A stretch of 64,000 nucleotides of DNA from Alphaproteobacteria bacterium (GTDB lineage Bacteria; Pseudomonadota; Alphaproteobacteria; Puniceispirillales; Marisalimonadaceae), in the NCBI GenBank assembly GCA_004213885.1, contig SGYL01000001.1, positions 1 to 64,000 of the forward strand. Direction: 5' to 3'. Positions 45,541 to 58,038 of this stretch are shown one piece after another (position 1 is the stretch's first letter; each line of letters opens with the position of its first letter). Under the pieces are notes generated by a model. The model did not search any database. It saw nothing but the letters and a program-made list of their open reading frames with translations, and was not told the DNA's origin. The position numbers were made by a program, and so were the translations under genes.

Positions 45541-46428
45541 CTAAATTTGATAATCTTGTAAATATAGAATCCCTTTCAAATTTGTATGATTGAAAACAAC
45601 ATCTGCTACATTGTTTAGTATTTGCTTTCCTTTATATGATACACCAATGCCTGTTAGTTTTATTAAATTAACATCATTGGCTCCATCACCTACTGAAATT
45701 ACATCATTTAGTGTAAAATTAAGCTTTTTTAAATAACTTTTAGTAATATCTAATTTTGCATTTTTATCTAAAATTGGGCTTTGTACACATCCATTAAGTA
45801 CAATTTTGCCATCTTTTTTTTTATATAAAAAATTATTACAGTGGTAATAATCAAATCCGATTTTTTTTGCTATATAGCTTACCGAAGGAGAAAATCCACC
45901 TGAAATAAGTACAGTTATACATGAATTAGCTTTCATCTTTTCAACTAGTTCTATTGCACCATCATTGATTTGAATTTTATTATTTAACTTGAAAATATTT
46001 TCTAAAGGATAGCTATTTAATAGATTTATTCTCTGTACAAGTGCATCTTTAAAATCTAATTCACCTCTCATAGCTCTTTTTGTAATATTTTTTATTTCAT
46101 TACCTATTCCAGCATCTTCAGCTATTTCGTCTAGGCTTTCTTCCTCAATAATGGTGCTATCCATATCGCAGATTAAAATTCTCTTTTTTCGTGGAGATGA
46201 AATATTTAAAAAATTTATATCAATTGGTAAATTTTTAAAAATATCTTCAATTTTTTTTTTTACATTATTATTAAATTCTTCTAGACACCATTCATAAAAA
46301 TCATTTTTTACAATCTCTCTATTTGAAAATTCAATATTTTGATTACTTAAAATCAAATTAATTTGATTAATCAGAACATTATCAATTTTAAAATTTGATG
46401 AGTTTGATATAAATAAATAATTAGTCAT
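45541..46428 (-). CDS. serB: Phosphoserine phosphatase
   Basis: 295 residues from ATG 46428 (MTNYLFISN); a longer in-frame start at 46470 would run into the miaA coding region and is rejected. HAD motifs CDMDSTIIEEESLDEIA, SGGFS and VGDGANDVNLI. Last step of serine synthesis. Divergent from miaA by 27 bp. Confidence 0.96.
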   Translation of the reverse strand: MTNYLFISNSSNFKIDNVLINQINLILSNQNIEFSNREIVKNDFYEWCLEEFNNNVKKKIEDIFKNLPIDINFLNISSPRKKRILICDMDSTIIEEESLDEIAEDAGIGNEIKNITKRAMRGELDFKDALVQRINLLNSYPLENIFKLNNKIQINDGAIELVEKMKANSCITVLISGGFSPSVSYIAKKIGFDYYHCNNFLYKKKDGKIVLNGCVQSPILDKNAKLDITKSYLKKLNFTLNDVISVGDGANDVNLIKLTGIGVSYKGKQILNNVADVVFNHTNLKGILYLQDYQI

Positions 46429-46455
46429 TATAATTTTTAAAATATTACATTTGAT

Positions 46456-47370
46456 ATGTCCATAATTCAATTAATAGAAAGTAAAATTTTAGATTCAAGT
46501 TTTGATGAAACTCCAATTATAATAATTTCTGGCCCAACAGGAATAGGTAAGTCAAATTTAGCTTTATCTTTAGCCAAAAAAATAAATGGGGTTATAATTA
46601 ATGCAGACTCAATGCAGATATATAAAGAGTTAAAAATAATATCATCTCAACCAAGTAATAGAGATAAAAAATTAGTTTCTCACGAATTATATAGCATAAG
46701 ATCAATTTGCCAAAGTTTTTCAGTTATGGATTGGTTGGAACTAGTTGAAAAAAAACTTGATGAAATTTTTAATATAAATAAGATACCTATTATAGTTGGA
46801 GGGACTGGTTTATATATTAAATCAGCAATAAATGGAATATCAAAAATACCAAAGGTTGATAAGGAAGTTTTAGATAATTGTTTAAAACTTTTTGAAAAAA
46901 TTGGAATAATTGAATTTAAAAAATTAGTAAAAAAAATAGATGAAAATTTTATTACTAAAAATATTGATAAACAAAGATTGATCAGGGCTTATTCAGTCTA
47001 TTTACAAACTGGTAAAGCTATTTCAGAATGGCATAAAAGTTCTGAAGTTAATAAAATATATAATACTTTTTTTTCAATCTTGTTAGAACAGGAAAGAGAA
47101 AAAAATTATAAAAATTGTGAAAATAGATTTGACGAATTTATTGACAAAGGGGCTATCGAAGAGGTGAGATCTGTAAAAGAAAAAAATTTTGATAGATCTC
47201 TACCAGGATTTAAATGTTTAGGAGTTAATTGGATTATAAAATATTTAGATAAGGAAATTTCTCTTAATGATGCAATTGTATTGAGTAAACGCGATACTAG
47301 AAGATATGTAAAAAGACAATTGACTTGGTTTAGACATAATTTTAAGCCAGATCTAATTTTAAGAATATAG
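46456..47370 (+). CDS. miaA: tRNA dimethylallyltransferase
   Basis: 304 residues. P-loop SGPTGIGKSNLALSLA, INADSMQIYKELKI, VGGTGLYIKSAING, and a C-terminal RDTRRYVKRQLTWFRH. Adds the isopentenyl group to A37 of tRNAs reading UNN codons. A TATAAT (46429-46434) lies about 20 bp upstream. Followed by the ilv operon. Confidence 0.96.
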   Translation: MSIIQLIESKILDSSFDETPIIIISGPTGIGKSNLALSLAKKINGVIINADSMQIYKELKIISSQPSNRDKKLVSHELYSIRSICQSFSVMDWLELVEKKLDEIFNINKIPIIVGGTGLYIKSAINGISKIPKVDKEVLDNCLKLFEKIGIIEFKKLVKKIDENFITKNIDKQRLIRAYSVYLQTGKAISEWHKSSEVNKIYNTFFSILLEQEREKNYKNCENRFDEFIDKGAIEEVRSVKEKNFDRSLPGFKCLGVNWIIKYLDKEISLNDAIVLSKRDTRRYVKRQLTWFRHNFKPDLILRI

Positions 47371-47388
47371 ATGTCAAACAATAATATA

Positions 47389-47417
47389 TTGACCAAATTA
47401 ATAAACAAAGTTATTTA
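47389..47417 (+). promoter_or_regulatory. Candidate promoter of ilvBHC
   Basis: -35 TTGACC (47389-47394), 17-bp spacer, -10 TATTTA (47412-47417), 15 bp before the ilvB ATG. No room for a leader peptide or attenuator. Confidence 0.45.
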
Positions 47418-47432
47418 ATATTGTAGATAATT

Positions 47433-49187
47433 ATGTTAAATAAAAGTATGAATGGTGCCGAAGCGCTTATAAAAGCACTAATTGAAAATGATGTAGATAC
47501 TGTATTTGGTTACCCAGGAGGAGCCGTATTACCAGTATACGACGCTATTTTTAAAAATAATCGAATAAAACATATTTTAGTAAGACATGAGCAAGCTGCA
47601 GTTCATGCTGCCGAGGGTTTTGCAAGATCTACAGGAAAGGTTGGGTGTGTATTAGTAACTTCTGGTCCGGGCGCAACGAACGCCATAACGGGACTAACTG
47701 ATGCATTAATGGACTCTGTACCATTGGTGTGCATTACTGGGCAAGTGCCAACACATTTGATAGGAACTGATGCCTTCCAAGAAGCAGATACGACAGGAAT
47801 TTCTAGGCCAGCAACTAAGCATAATTATCTTGTAAAAAAACCAAAAGATTTATGCAAAGTAGTTCATGAAGCATTTGAAATTGCAAGTACGGGTAGACCT
47901 GGTCCAGTTCTAATTGATTTACCAAAAGATATTCAACTTTCAGAAGTGAAATATGAAAAAAAAACTGTAGTAACTAGTAAAAAAATTATTATAAACCAAT
48001 CTGTAAAAAGTAGTGAAATAAAAAAAATAGTTGATTTAATTTTAAGTTCAAAAAAACCAATTTTTTATGGTGGTGGAGGCATTATAAATTCTGGAATGGA
48101 AGCGTCACAATATTTAAATAAAATTATAAATTTATTAAGTGCTCCTGTTACACTTACTTTAATGGGGCTTGGAGCTATTGCTCATGACAATAAAAACTTT
48201 CTTGGAATGTTGGGTATGCACGGAACTTATGAGGCTAATTTAGCTATGCATCATTGTGACTTGATGATCAATGTTGGTGCTAGATTTGATGATAGAGTTA
48301 CTGGTAGATTAGATGCTTTTTCACCAAATTCAAAAAAAATTCATATAGATATCGACCCTTCTTCGATTAATAAAATAGTTCAAGTTGATTTACCTATTAT
48401 CGGAGATGTAAAAGTTGTTTTAAAAGAAATTTATAAAGAGCTTAAAAAAAGAAATTTAAAAACATTTTCTTGTAAAAGTTGGTGGTCAGAAATTAATAAA
48501 TGGAAAGAAAAAAAATCTCTTTCATATTCAACTGATGAAGTAATCATTAAACCTCAATATGCTATTGAAAAACTATATAAATTAACAAAATCAGCTGATC
48601 CTTTTGTAACTACTGAGGTCGGTCAACATCAAATGTGGGCAGCACAATATTTTGGTTTTTCAAAACCTAATCATTGGATGACATCTGGAGGTTTAGGAAC
48701 TATGGGGTATGGTCTGCCAGCTTCAATCGGAGTTCAAATAGCAAATCCAAAATCTTTAGTTATAGATATAGCCGGAGAAGCGTCATTTTTGATGAACATG
48801 CAAGAATTATCTACTATCGTACAATATAATCTACCAATTAAGATATTTATTATTAATAATCAATGGATGGGCATGGTAAGACAATGGCAAGAGTTAATTC
48901 ATGGATCTAGATATAGTGAGAGCTATACAGATTCTTTGCCGGATTTCATAAAACTAGCTGATAGTTTCGGCATTAAAGGAATTAGAGCTGAAAAGATGAA
49001 TGAGCTGCAAAGTGTTATCTATCAAATGTTGGAGCATAATGGTCCAGTGTTAGCAGATATATGCGTTGCAAAAGAAGAAAATTGTTTTCCAATGATACCA
49101 TCTGGATCTGCTCATTATGATATGATTTTAAATAAAGAAGACAAAAAGAAACAAAAAGTTTCATCGGATGGATTGGCTCTTGTATAA
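47433..49187 (+). CDS. ilvB: Acetolactate synthase, catalytic subunit
   Basis: 584 residues. [16 protein letters not shown], catalytic Glu in [28 protein letters not shown], and the TPP/Mg motif [12 protein letters not shown]...IINN. The first acid of the metal motif is Glu here where many homologs have Asp. Condenses pyruvate in valine, leucine and isoleucine synthesis. 2 bp before ilvH. Confidence 0.96.
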   Translation: MLNKSMNGAEALIKALIENDVDTVFGYPGGAVLPVYDAIFKNNRIKHILVRHEQAAVHAAEGFARSTGKVGCVLVTSGPGATNAITGLTDALMDSVPLVCITGQVPTHLIGTDAFQEADTTGISRPATKHNYLVKKPKDLCKVVHEAFEIASTGRPGPVLIDLPKDIQLSEVKYEKKTVVTSKKIIINQSVKSSEIKKIVDLILSSKKPIFYGGGGIINSGMEASQYLNKIINLLSAPVTLTLMGLGAIAHDNKNFLGMLGMHGTYEANLAMHHCDLMINVGARFDDRVTGRLDAFSPNSKKIHIDIDPSSINKIVQVDLPIIGDVKVVLKEIYKELKKRNLKTFSCKSWWSEINKWKEKKSLSYSTDEVIIKPQYAIEKLYKLTKSADPFVTTEVGQHQMWAAQYFGFSKPNHWMTSGGLGTMGYGLPASIGVQIANPKSLVIDIAGEASFLMNMQELSTIVQYNLPIKIFIINNQWMGMVRQWQELIHGSRYSESYTDSLPDFIKLADSFGIKGIRAEKMNELQSVIYQMLEHNGPVLADICVAKEENCFPMIPSGSAHYDMILNKEDKKKQKVSSDGLALV

Positions 49188-49189
49188 TC

Positions 49190-49747
49190 ATGTCAATATA
49201 TGAAAAATTAAATATACAAGAGAAAGAAAGTATAAGAACTCTGACAGTTGTTGTAAATAATGAGCCTGGAACTTTAGCAAGAGTGATTGGTTTATTTTCT
49301 GGAAGAGGATATAATATTGAAAGTTTAACTGTTACTGAAATTGATAATAAAAGAAATCTCTCTAGAATTTCTATTGTAACTAAAGGTACTAGTAACACTA
49401 TAGAACAAATTAAATCACAATTATCAAGACTTATACCAGTTCATCTTGTAAGAGATTTGACACTTGAAGGTCCATTCATAAAAAGTGAATTAGCTTTGGT
49501 AAAAGTTGTTTCTTCTGGTTTAGATAGAGTGGAAGCTTTAAGAATTGCAGATACTTTTAGAGCAAAAACTCTCGACGTTACATTAAAAAGTTTTGTTTTT
49601 GAATTAACAGGAAAACCTAATAAAATAGACGCATTTGTGGACTTAATGAAATCTCTTGGTGACATTGAAATTTCACGTACTGGTGTTTCCGCGATGTCTA
49701 GGGGATATAAAACTGAAACTAAAATTATAAATAAAATTTTTGAATAA
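49190..49747 (+). CDS. ilvH: Acetolactate synthase, regulatory subunit
   Basis: 185 residues. N-terminal ACT domain (TLTVVVNNEPGTLARVIGLFSGRGYNIESL) and C-terminal regulatory domain (ELALVKVV to SRTGVSAMSRG). Binds valine and stimulates the large subunit. Followed 17 bp later by ilvC. Confidence 0.96.
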   Translation: MSIYEKLNIQEKESIRTLTVVVNNEPGTLARVIGLFSGRGYNIESLTVTEIDNKRNLSRISIVTKGTSNTIEQIKSQLSRLIPVHLVRDLTLEGPFIKSELALVKVVSSGLDRVEALRIADTFRAKTLDVTLKSFVFELTGKPNKIDAFVDLMKSLGDIEISRTGVSAMSRGYKTETKIINKIFE

Positions 49748-49755
49748 ATTAATAA

Positions 49756-50784
<1,029 letters not shown>

Positions 50785-50827
50785 TTTATATTATGTTAAG
50801 ATTTTTATAAAGAAAGGTAATATTTAA

Positions 50828-51859
<1,032 letters not shown>

Positions 51860-51889
51860 TTATTTGATTTATGATTACATATACTTTGT

Positions 51890-52783
51890 ATGCTTTTTGA
51901 AAAAAGTAAATTATATAAAAACAAACTATTTAATTCATTATTAATTTTAATCTGCTTAATTTTAATATTTATAGGCAAGTTAGATTTAATCGCTCTTAGA
52001 AATTTATCTTCTTTTTTAACTGACTTTTTTTCTCCAATTTCTAATTTCGTAAGCAAACCAGCATTAGAATTAGAGAATGTTATAAAAGATGTTCAATCTG
52101 CAACGTTTCTAAGGGATGAAAATATAAAACTTAAAAGTGAAAATCGTAGACTTAAGATTATTGAAACAAAATTAGCAAATACAGAAAGTGAGTTAATTGA
52201 ATTAAAAAAATTATTAAATTTTAAAATTAATCGAAATAAAATTATTTTTACTGGAAGAGTATTAAATATTTCTGGAGGAACTTTTGCAAAGACTATGGTT
52301 ATCAATGGAGGTAGTGTAGATGGCATAAAAAAAGGACAACCAGTAATTTCATCTTTAGGTTTAGTAGGCTCTGTAATAAGTGTTGGACCATCTTCAAGTA
52401 GAGTATTATTAACAATTGATATAAATTCTATGATACCCTCATATTTAACTCAAAGTGGTTGGCCAGCTATTGCTCAAGGTGAAAATGGAAAATTATTAAA
52501 ATTAAGATTTTTATCTTCAGAAGCTAAACCTATTATTGGAGAAATTATAGAAACTTCCGGACATGGTGGTGTTTTCCCATCTGGTGTAAATGTTGGAAAA
52601 ATAATATCCATGTCAAATGGAAATTATTATGTCCAGCCACTTCCTAACCCACAAAAATTAAGATTTGTTTCTATAATCTCTAATAGTGATTTAGAGAATA
52701 GAAAAAAATCTAAAGGATTTGCACCTCTTCAAGAAAATCAAAACAAAATAAATTTGAAAGGTTTTAATAAATTTAGTAATTAA
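51890..52783 (+). CDS. mreC: Rod-shape determining protein MreC
   Basis: 297 residues. Membrane helix (about 10-28), coiled coil (about 65-105), then the beta domain (FTGRVLNISGGTFAKTMVINGGSVDGIKKGQPVISSLGLVGSV). Bridges MreB to PBP2. 30 bp after mreB. Confidence 0.95.
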   Translation: MLFEKSKLYKNKLFNSLLILICLILIFIGKLDLIALRNLSSFLTDFFSPISNFVSKPALELENVIKDVQSATFLRDENIKLKSENRRLKIIETKLANTESELIELKKLLNFKINRNKIIFTGRVLNISGGTFAKTMVINGGSVDGIKKGQPVISSLGLVGSVISVGPSSSRVLLTIDINSMIPSYLTQSGWPAIAQGENGKLLKLRFLSSEAKPIIGEIIETSGHGGVFPSGVNVGKIISMSNGNYYVQPLPNPQKLRFVSIISNSDLENRKKSKGFAPLQENQNKINLKGFNKFSN

Positions 52784-52793
52784 ATTTATCTCA

Positions 52794-53306
52794 ATGGAAA
52801 AGTATAACTCAGAATTTTTTTTTAATAATCTAATTTTTACCCTGATTATTTTAGTTGCTTCTTTTTTACAAATTTCTTTAAATTTTCTATCATTCTTTGT
52901 AATCTCGCAGCCATATATTTTAGCTATAGTTTTATTTCTTACTATAAGAAGAGTAAATTATGAATTATCTAGTATTCTAATAATTTTGTATGGACTACTA
53001 TATGATCTTATAACAGGAGGACTAATAGGAATTCATTCTTTGCTTTTTTTATTTTTGAAGTTGTTTACATTAAATTTAAGTATAAGTAATAAGATCTTAA
53101 AAAAATATGGTGAATGGTTTTTATTTTCTTTTTCGTATATCATAAGTTTATTAATTATGAAGGTCATTTTTGTAATCGTAAATTTTAAATTTCCTGATAT
53201 TTATGCAGTTATGTTTAATATTGGAACAACTCTTTTACTTTTTCCAGTAATTTTATTTTTAATTGATGTACCAAAAATAGTTTTAAAAGTATTTGTAAGT
53301 AAATGA
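52794..53306 (+). CDS. mreD: Rod-shape determining protein MreD
   Basis: 170 residues, five or so membrane helices; YGLLYDLITGGLIGIHSLLFL is the conserved MreD segment. Called also from position between mreC and mrdA; its stop overlaps mrdA by 4 bp. Confidence 0.9.
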   Translation: MEKYNSEFFFNNLIFTLIILVASFLQISLNFLSFFVISQPYILAIVLFLTIRRVNYELSSILIILYGLLYDLITGGLIGIHSLLFLFLKLFTLNLSISNKILKKYGEWFLFSFSYIISLLIMKVIFVIVNFKFPDIYAVMFNIGTTLLLFPVILFLIDVPKIVLKVFVSK

Positions 53307-55126
53307 AAAATCTAAATTTAAAAAAAAATATTGAAAGAAGATTTTTTTTATTATCTGCCTTAAAAGGGATTTCTTTTGGAGTCCTGTCATGGAGGTTATT
53401 TGACCTTCAAATAATCGAAAATAAAAAGTATGATAAATTATCTAAAAACAATCAGTTTAATTTTAGTTTAGTTGTTCCAGAAAGAGGTGAAATTTATGAT
53501 AGAAAAGGTAGAGTTTTAGCAGCAAATAGAGATGCTTTTAGTTTATACATAAAATCATCTCAAAATTTAAATTTAAAGAAAATTTTAGATAAGCTTTTAT
53601 TGATTACAAATCTTAACAAAGAAGATGTAAATAATTTTAAAAACAGATATAAAAATTTAAAAAAAAATAATGTTAATGTATTTATTACAGATAATCTTTC
53701 TCAAAGAGATATTTCTAAAATAGCTGTAAGATTACATGAGTTTCCAGAGGTAAATTTTTTAATGACTAAAAAAAGGGTTTATCCTCAAGGAACAATAACA
53801 AGTCATTTAATAGGGTATACTGGAAAATTGACTGAACAAGATTTAAAAAAAAATAAAAATCTAATAAATTTTTCTAATTTACGAATTGGAAAATATGGTT
53901 TAGAGAAATTTTTTGATAATAAGCTGAGAGGTGAATTTGGAAGAAGAAGAGAAGAAGTTAATGCCAGAGGAAAAATTATAACTTCTAATTTGTATGAAAA
54001 ACCTAATGCTGGAAAAAATTTAAATCTTAGTATTGATTTAAATATTCAATCATATGCATTAACTAGACTTCAAAACCTTAATTCAAAAAAATCAAAATTC
54101 AATGAACCAGAAACAGGTTCTGTAGTGGTAATGGATGTAAACACAGGAGAACTAGTATGTTGTGTCTCATCACCAAATTTTAATCCAAATATTTTCACTA
54201 GAGGCATCAAATCTAAAGAATGGAAATCCTTAATTAATAATAAAAAGGCACCTCTTCTTAATAGAGCTGTTTCTGGCCTCTACTCACCTGGTTCTACAAT
54301 CAAAATGGCTGTGGCACTTGCTGCTTTAGAAAATGGTATAATTGGTTATGATAAAAAGTTTTTTTGCAACGGAGTTAAAGAATATGGTGATATGAAATTT
54401 CATTGCTGGCATAAATATGGACATGGAAATATAAATTTGTCACAAGCAATAGAAAGATCATGTGATGTGTTTTTCTATGAACTTGGATTAAAAGTAGGTA
54501 TTGAAAAAATTGGTTTAATGCTTAAAAAACTTGGTTTAGATGGAAATATTAATTTAGAGTTAAATGAACTTCGAAAAGGTTTAGTTCCCTCTAAGAAATG
54601 GAAGTTAAATGTTAAAGGAACACGCTGGACTCCTGGAGAAACTATTAATGCTTCTATCGGTCAAGGTTATATGCTTAGTAATCCTATTGAGTTAGCTACA
54701 ATGGTTTCTAGAATAGCAAATTCAGAATTGTCAGTTGAACCAACATTATTATCTGGTAAAACAAAAAAATTTGCAAAATTAGATATAAATAAGAATCATT
54801 TAAATTATATTAAAAGTGCAATGTCAAATGTAGTCAATAGTGAATTGGGTACAGCATACAAATCTAAGTTAAAAATAAAAAATTTTAAAATGGCAGGGAA
54901 AACAGGAACTGTACAGGTTGTAAGAATTTCTGAAGATGAAAGGGAAAAAGGAATTATTAAAAATAAAGATCGTGAATGGAAAAAACGTGATCACGCCTTA
55001 TTTGTAGGTTATGCACCATTAGAAAAACCTAAATATTCAATTTGTGTCATTGTTGAGCATGGGGGAAGTGGCTCTACTGTCGCTGCACCTGTTGCAAAAG
55101 ATATAATGGAAAAATTATTAGTTTGA
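53303..55126 (+). CDS. mrdA: Penicillin-binding protein 2
   Basis: 607 residues. N-terminal membrane helix, dimerisation domain (PERGEIYDRKGRVLAANRD), transpeptidase with SPGSTIKM (active Ser), SCDVFFYELG (SxD-like) and KTGT. The lateral-wall transpeptidase partner of RodA, 12 bp downstream. Confidence 0.97.
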   Translation: MKNLNLKKNIERRFFLLSALKGISFGVLSWRLFDLQIIENKKYDKLSKNNQFNFSLVVPERGEIYDRKGRVLAANRDAFSLYIKSSQNLNLKKILDKLLLITNLNKEDVNNFKNRYKNLKKNNVNVFITDNLSQRDISKIAVRLHEFPEVNFLMTKKRVYPQGTITSHLIGYTGKLTEQDLKKNKNLINFSNLRIGKYGLEKFFDNKLRGEFGRRREEVNARGKIITSNLYEKPNAGKNLNLSIDLNIQSYALTRLQNLNSKKSKFNEPETGSVVVMDVNTGELVCCVSSPNFNPNIFTRGIKSKEWKSLINNKKAPLLNRAVSGLYSPGSTIKMAVALAALENGIIGYDKKFFCNGVKEYGDMKFHCWHKYGHGNINLSQAIERSCDVFFYELGLKVGIEKIGLMLKKLGLDGNINLELNELRKGLVPSKKWKLNVKGTRWTPGETINASIGQGYMLSNPIELATMVSRIANSELSVEPTLLSGKTKKFAKLDINKNHLNYIKSAMSNVVNSELGTAYKSKLKIKNFKMAGKTGTVQVVRISEDEREKGIIKNKDREWKKRDHALFVGYAPLEKPKYSICVIVEHGGSGSTVAAPVAKDIMEKLLV

Positions 55127-55138
55127 ATAAGGTTAGAA

Positions 55139-56248
55139 ATGTTTTCTTATAATAACAAGTTTTACAAACCTGACAGTATTTTGAAAAAACTCCTTAAAAT
55201 GGATTGGATACTATTATTTTTGGTTTTAATTGTATGTATAATAGGTATTGGTGCGCTTTATTCAGCAGGAGATGGCAGTTTAAATCCGTGGGCAATTAAT
55301 CATATATATAAAATTATTTTGGGTTTTTTAATAATATTTATTTTAAGTCAGTTTAATATTAATTTTATAATGAATTTTTCAGTCGTTTTATATGTATTTT
55401 GTATTTTATGTTTAATCTATGTTATTTATTTTGGAGTTGGAGATGTAAAAAGATGGATTAATCTTAAATATTTTTTTTTTCAACCATCAGAATTAGCGAA
55501 AATATCTATAATTTTATTGTTAGCAAAGTTTTTTACATATTATCCAAATAATTCAAAAAATTATTTATATAACATTTTTGCAATTTTTTTAGTTCTTACA
55601 CCTGGGTTTTTAATTGTTAATCAACCAGATCTTGGTACTGGCTCTATGTTAATATTACTTGGTTTTGCTATAATTTTTGTAAATGGTTTATCATGGAATA
55701 TTATTTTCTCAATAGTACTAGTATCTTTAATTTCTCTTCCTATACTATGGCAAAACTTATTTGAATATCAAAAATATAGAATTTTAGTTTTTTTAAACCC
55801 TGAATTAGATACTCTTGGGAAAGGTTACCAGATAATGCAATCAAAAATTGCAATAGGTTCTGGAGGAATGTTTGGTAAAGGATTTTTAACTGGAAGTCAA
55901 AGTAGACTAGATTTTTTACCAGAAAAACATACCGATTTTGTATTTACTTTAATTTCAGAAGAAATGGGTTTTGTTGGTTCTATGTTAGTATTAACATTGT
56001 ATTTTGTTATTAATATTATTTTGATAAAAGAATTTTTGAAAGAGGAAAATGTTACTAATAAAATTTTAATTTTTGGGGTTTTATTTTTAATTTTTTTGTA
56101 TGTTTTTTTTAATATTGGTATGGTAACTGGTTTAATACCTGTAGTAGGAGCTCCACTTCCTTTCATAAGCAATGGGGGAACTTCTCTTATAACAATCTTC
56201 ATTGGATTAGGTGTAATTCAAAGCATAAGAGTTAGTAGAAATGTTTAG
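55139..56248 (+). CDS. rodA: Peptidoglycan glycosyltransferase RodA
   Basis: 369 residues, SEDS family with about ten helices. FQPSELAKISIILLLAKFF, NQPDLGTGSMLI and GAPLPFISNGGTSL are the family signatures. Polymerises lipid II with PBP2. Overlaps the next gene by 8 bp. Confidence 0.97.
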   Translation: MFSYNNKFYKPDSILKKLLKMDWILLFLVLIVCIIGIGALYSAGDGSLNPWAINHIYKIILGFLIIFILSQFNINFIMNFSVVLYVFCILCLIYVIYFGVGDVKRWINLKYFFFQPSELAKISIILLLAKFFTYYPNNSKNYLYNIFAIFLVLTPGFLIVNQPDLGTGSMLILLGFAIIFVNGLSWNIIFSIVLVSLISLPILWQNLFEYQKYRILVFLNPELDTLGKGYQIMQSKIAIGSGGMFGKGFLTGSQSRLDFLPEKHTDFVFTLISEEMGFVGSMLVLTLYFVINIILIKEFLKEENVTNKILIFGVLFLIFLYVFFNIGMVTGLIPVVGAPLPFISNGGTSLITIFIGLGVIQSIRVSRNV

Positions 56249-57251
56249 ATTTTTTAAAATTAAAAAATGGTTGTTATGGTCATGGTTAGGATCATTTTTA
56301 ATTTTATTTTCATTATGGATTCAAGTTAAAATTGACGTGAAAATAAATGAGTGGTTTGGAAAGTTTTATGATATGATACAAAAAGCATTAGGTTCGCCTA
56401 ATTCTATAACTATCGAAGAATATTGGGATAGTTTATTTTCTTTTATTAGTTTAGCAGGAATGTATGTGGGCTTGTATGTAATAATAAGTTTTTTTACAGC
56501 TCATTATTTATTTAGGTGGAGAACAGCAATGGTTGAATGGTATCATTCTGTATATAATACTGCTAGGAATATTGAAGGAGCCGCCCAAAGGGTTCAAGAA
56601 GATACTGTTAAATTTGCAAGAATAATGGAATCACTTGGTACAAGCTTAGTGGAGTCTATAATGGTTTTAATTCAGTTTATACCAATCTTGTTTGGATTAT
56701 CTTTAGGAATTCCAATTTATTTTTTTGGTGATTGGCAATATGGATTAATTACTGGTGCACTTGTATGGACTATTGGAGGAACAATTTTTTTAATTGGACT
56801 TGGCTGGATATTAAGGTTAGTAGGGGTTGAATATGATTTGCAAAAAAAAGAAGCAGCATACAGAAAAATTTTAGTTATTGCAGAAGATGATAAGTATGTT
56901 CGACCAAAAAGTATAGATGAATTGTTTAGTGATGTTAAACAAATACATTTTCTAAGTTATTTGAGATACCTTTATTTTAATATTGGTAGAATGGCTTATT
57001 TACAAGCTAATGTATTAAGTGCGTATGTTTTTCTTGCGCCAGCTATTGTTGCTGGTGTTGTAACTTTAGGAGTTATGCAACAAATAATTAGAGCATTTGG
57101 TAGAGTTGAGGGATCAATGCAGTACTTATTAAAGGCATGGCCTACAATTATAGAATTAGCAAGTGTTTATAAAAGACTTAGAGAATTTGAAAAACAGATA
57201 ATATTAAGTGGTGGAGATAACAAAGCTCTCATAGAAAATGAAAAATCTTAA
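56241..57251 (+). CDS. SbmA/BacA-like inner membrane transporter
   Basis: 336 residues, six or more helices. The SbmA/BacA hallmark EGAAQRVQEDTVKFARIMES is clear, along with TAHYLFRWRTAMVEWYH and WPTIIELASVYKRL at the end. SbmA and BacA take up peptides by proton motive force and, in rhizobia, affect lipid A and envelope. Length is somewhat short of the usual 400. Overlaps rodA by 8 bp and the glycosyltransferase by 14 bp, so expressed with the elongation genes. Confidence 0.88.
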   Translation: MFRFFKIKKWLLWSWLGSFLILFSLWIQVKIDVKINEWFGKFYDMIQKALGSPNSITIEEYWDSLFSFISLAGMYVGLYVIISFFTAHYLFRWRTAMVEWYHSVYNTARNIEGAAQRVQEDTVKFARIMESLGTSLVESIMVLIQFIPILFGLSLGIPIYFFGDWQYGLITGALVWTIGGTIFLIGLGWILRLVGVEYDLQKKEAAYRKILVIAEDDKYVRPKSIDELFSDVKQIHFLSYLRYLYFNIGRMAYLQANVLSAYVFLAPAIVAGVVTLGVMQQIIRAFGRVEGSMQYLLKAWPTIIELASVYKRLREFEKQIILSGGDNKALIENEKS

Positions 57252-58038
57252 TTTTTCGATTGGAATTTTAAGTTGGAAGGGTTATGCAAGCCTTTACAAT
57301 TCATTAAAAAGTTATGAAGAAAATGGATTAAATTCTTTAACACATTATAAATTCATTTGTTTACCTGAATATAATAATGAAGGAATAAAAATCTGCAAAA
57401 ACTTTGGATATAAACCTATTTTATTTAAAAAGAATATTGGTATCTTAAATGGGTTTAAAAATTTAGCATTAAACATGCCTGAGGGACCTTTATTACTTTT
57501 AGAAAATGACTTGCCTTTAGTTGCGAATGGTAAGATAACTTATACTTTACTTAAACAGTCACTTGAACATTTGTACAAATATAAAGCAGCGCAAGTTAGA
57601 TTAAGAAGTATTAAAGATCCCGGCAAACCTTTCCATGCTATAAACAAATATAAAGAATATTGGGGTTTTGGAACTATAAAAAAAATAAAAAGATTGCTAA
57701 GGCCAAACAAAGCAAAAAAGTTAATTGGCACAGGAATATATAATGAAAAAGATCCACATATAAAATTTCCTAAATATATATCAAAATTAGAAAATAATTC
57801 TTATTTAATTACGTCTGAAATTATGAATTGGTCAAACTTAGCAATTATGGTTGATAGAAATTTCTTTTTAAAAGTAATTATCGAAGAGGCTGAAATTACT
57901 GATAGTAACAAAAAAATAAATGGATTTAAAAATATTGAAATTGAGCTAAATAAGAAGTGGTGGAGAGATAAAAGATGGAATTTGATTATAACAAATGGCT
58001 TATTCAAACATTTAAGAGTTGATGATAGAGGATACTAA
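57238..58038 (+). CDS. GT-A-type glycosyltransferase-like protein
   Basis: 266 residues. N-terminal nucleotide-sugar transferase layout: SIGILSWKGYASLYNSLKSYEE, KNIGILNGFKNLALNMPEGPLLLLENDLPL (the END replacing a DxD motif). The rest has no clear signature and no membrane helix. Sugar and acceptor unknown; context suggests cell envelope. Starts inside the SbmA-like gene and overlaps the convergent glmU by 4 bp. Confidence 0.7.
   Translation: MKNLNFSIGILSWKGYASLYNSLKSYEENGLNSLTHYKFICLPEYNNEGIKICKNFGYKPILFKKNIGILNGFKNLALNMPEGPLLLLENDLPLVANGKITYTLLKQSLEHLYKYKAAQVRLRSIKDPGKPFHAINKYKEYWGFGTIKKIKRLLRPNKAKKLIGTGIYNEKDPHIKFPKYISKLENNSYLITSEIMNWSNLAIMVDRNFFLKVIIEEAEITDSNKKINGFKNIEIELNKKWWRDKRWNLIITNGLFKHLRVDDRGY

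Noticed and set aside
46429-46470. N-terminal extension of serB to 46470
   Set aside because: It would overlap the miaA start region and adds 14 residues with no conservation; the inner ATG gives the normal SerB start.
49015-49398. Minus-strand ORF of 127 codons across ilvB/ilvH
   Set aside because: Antisense to two well-supported genes and with no family resemblance.
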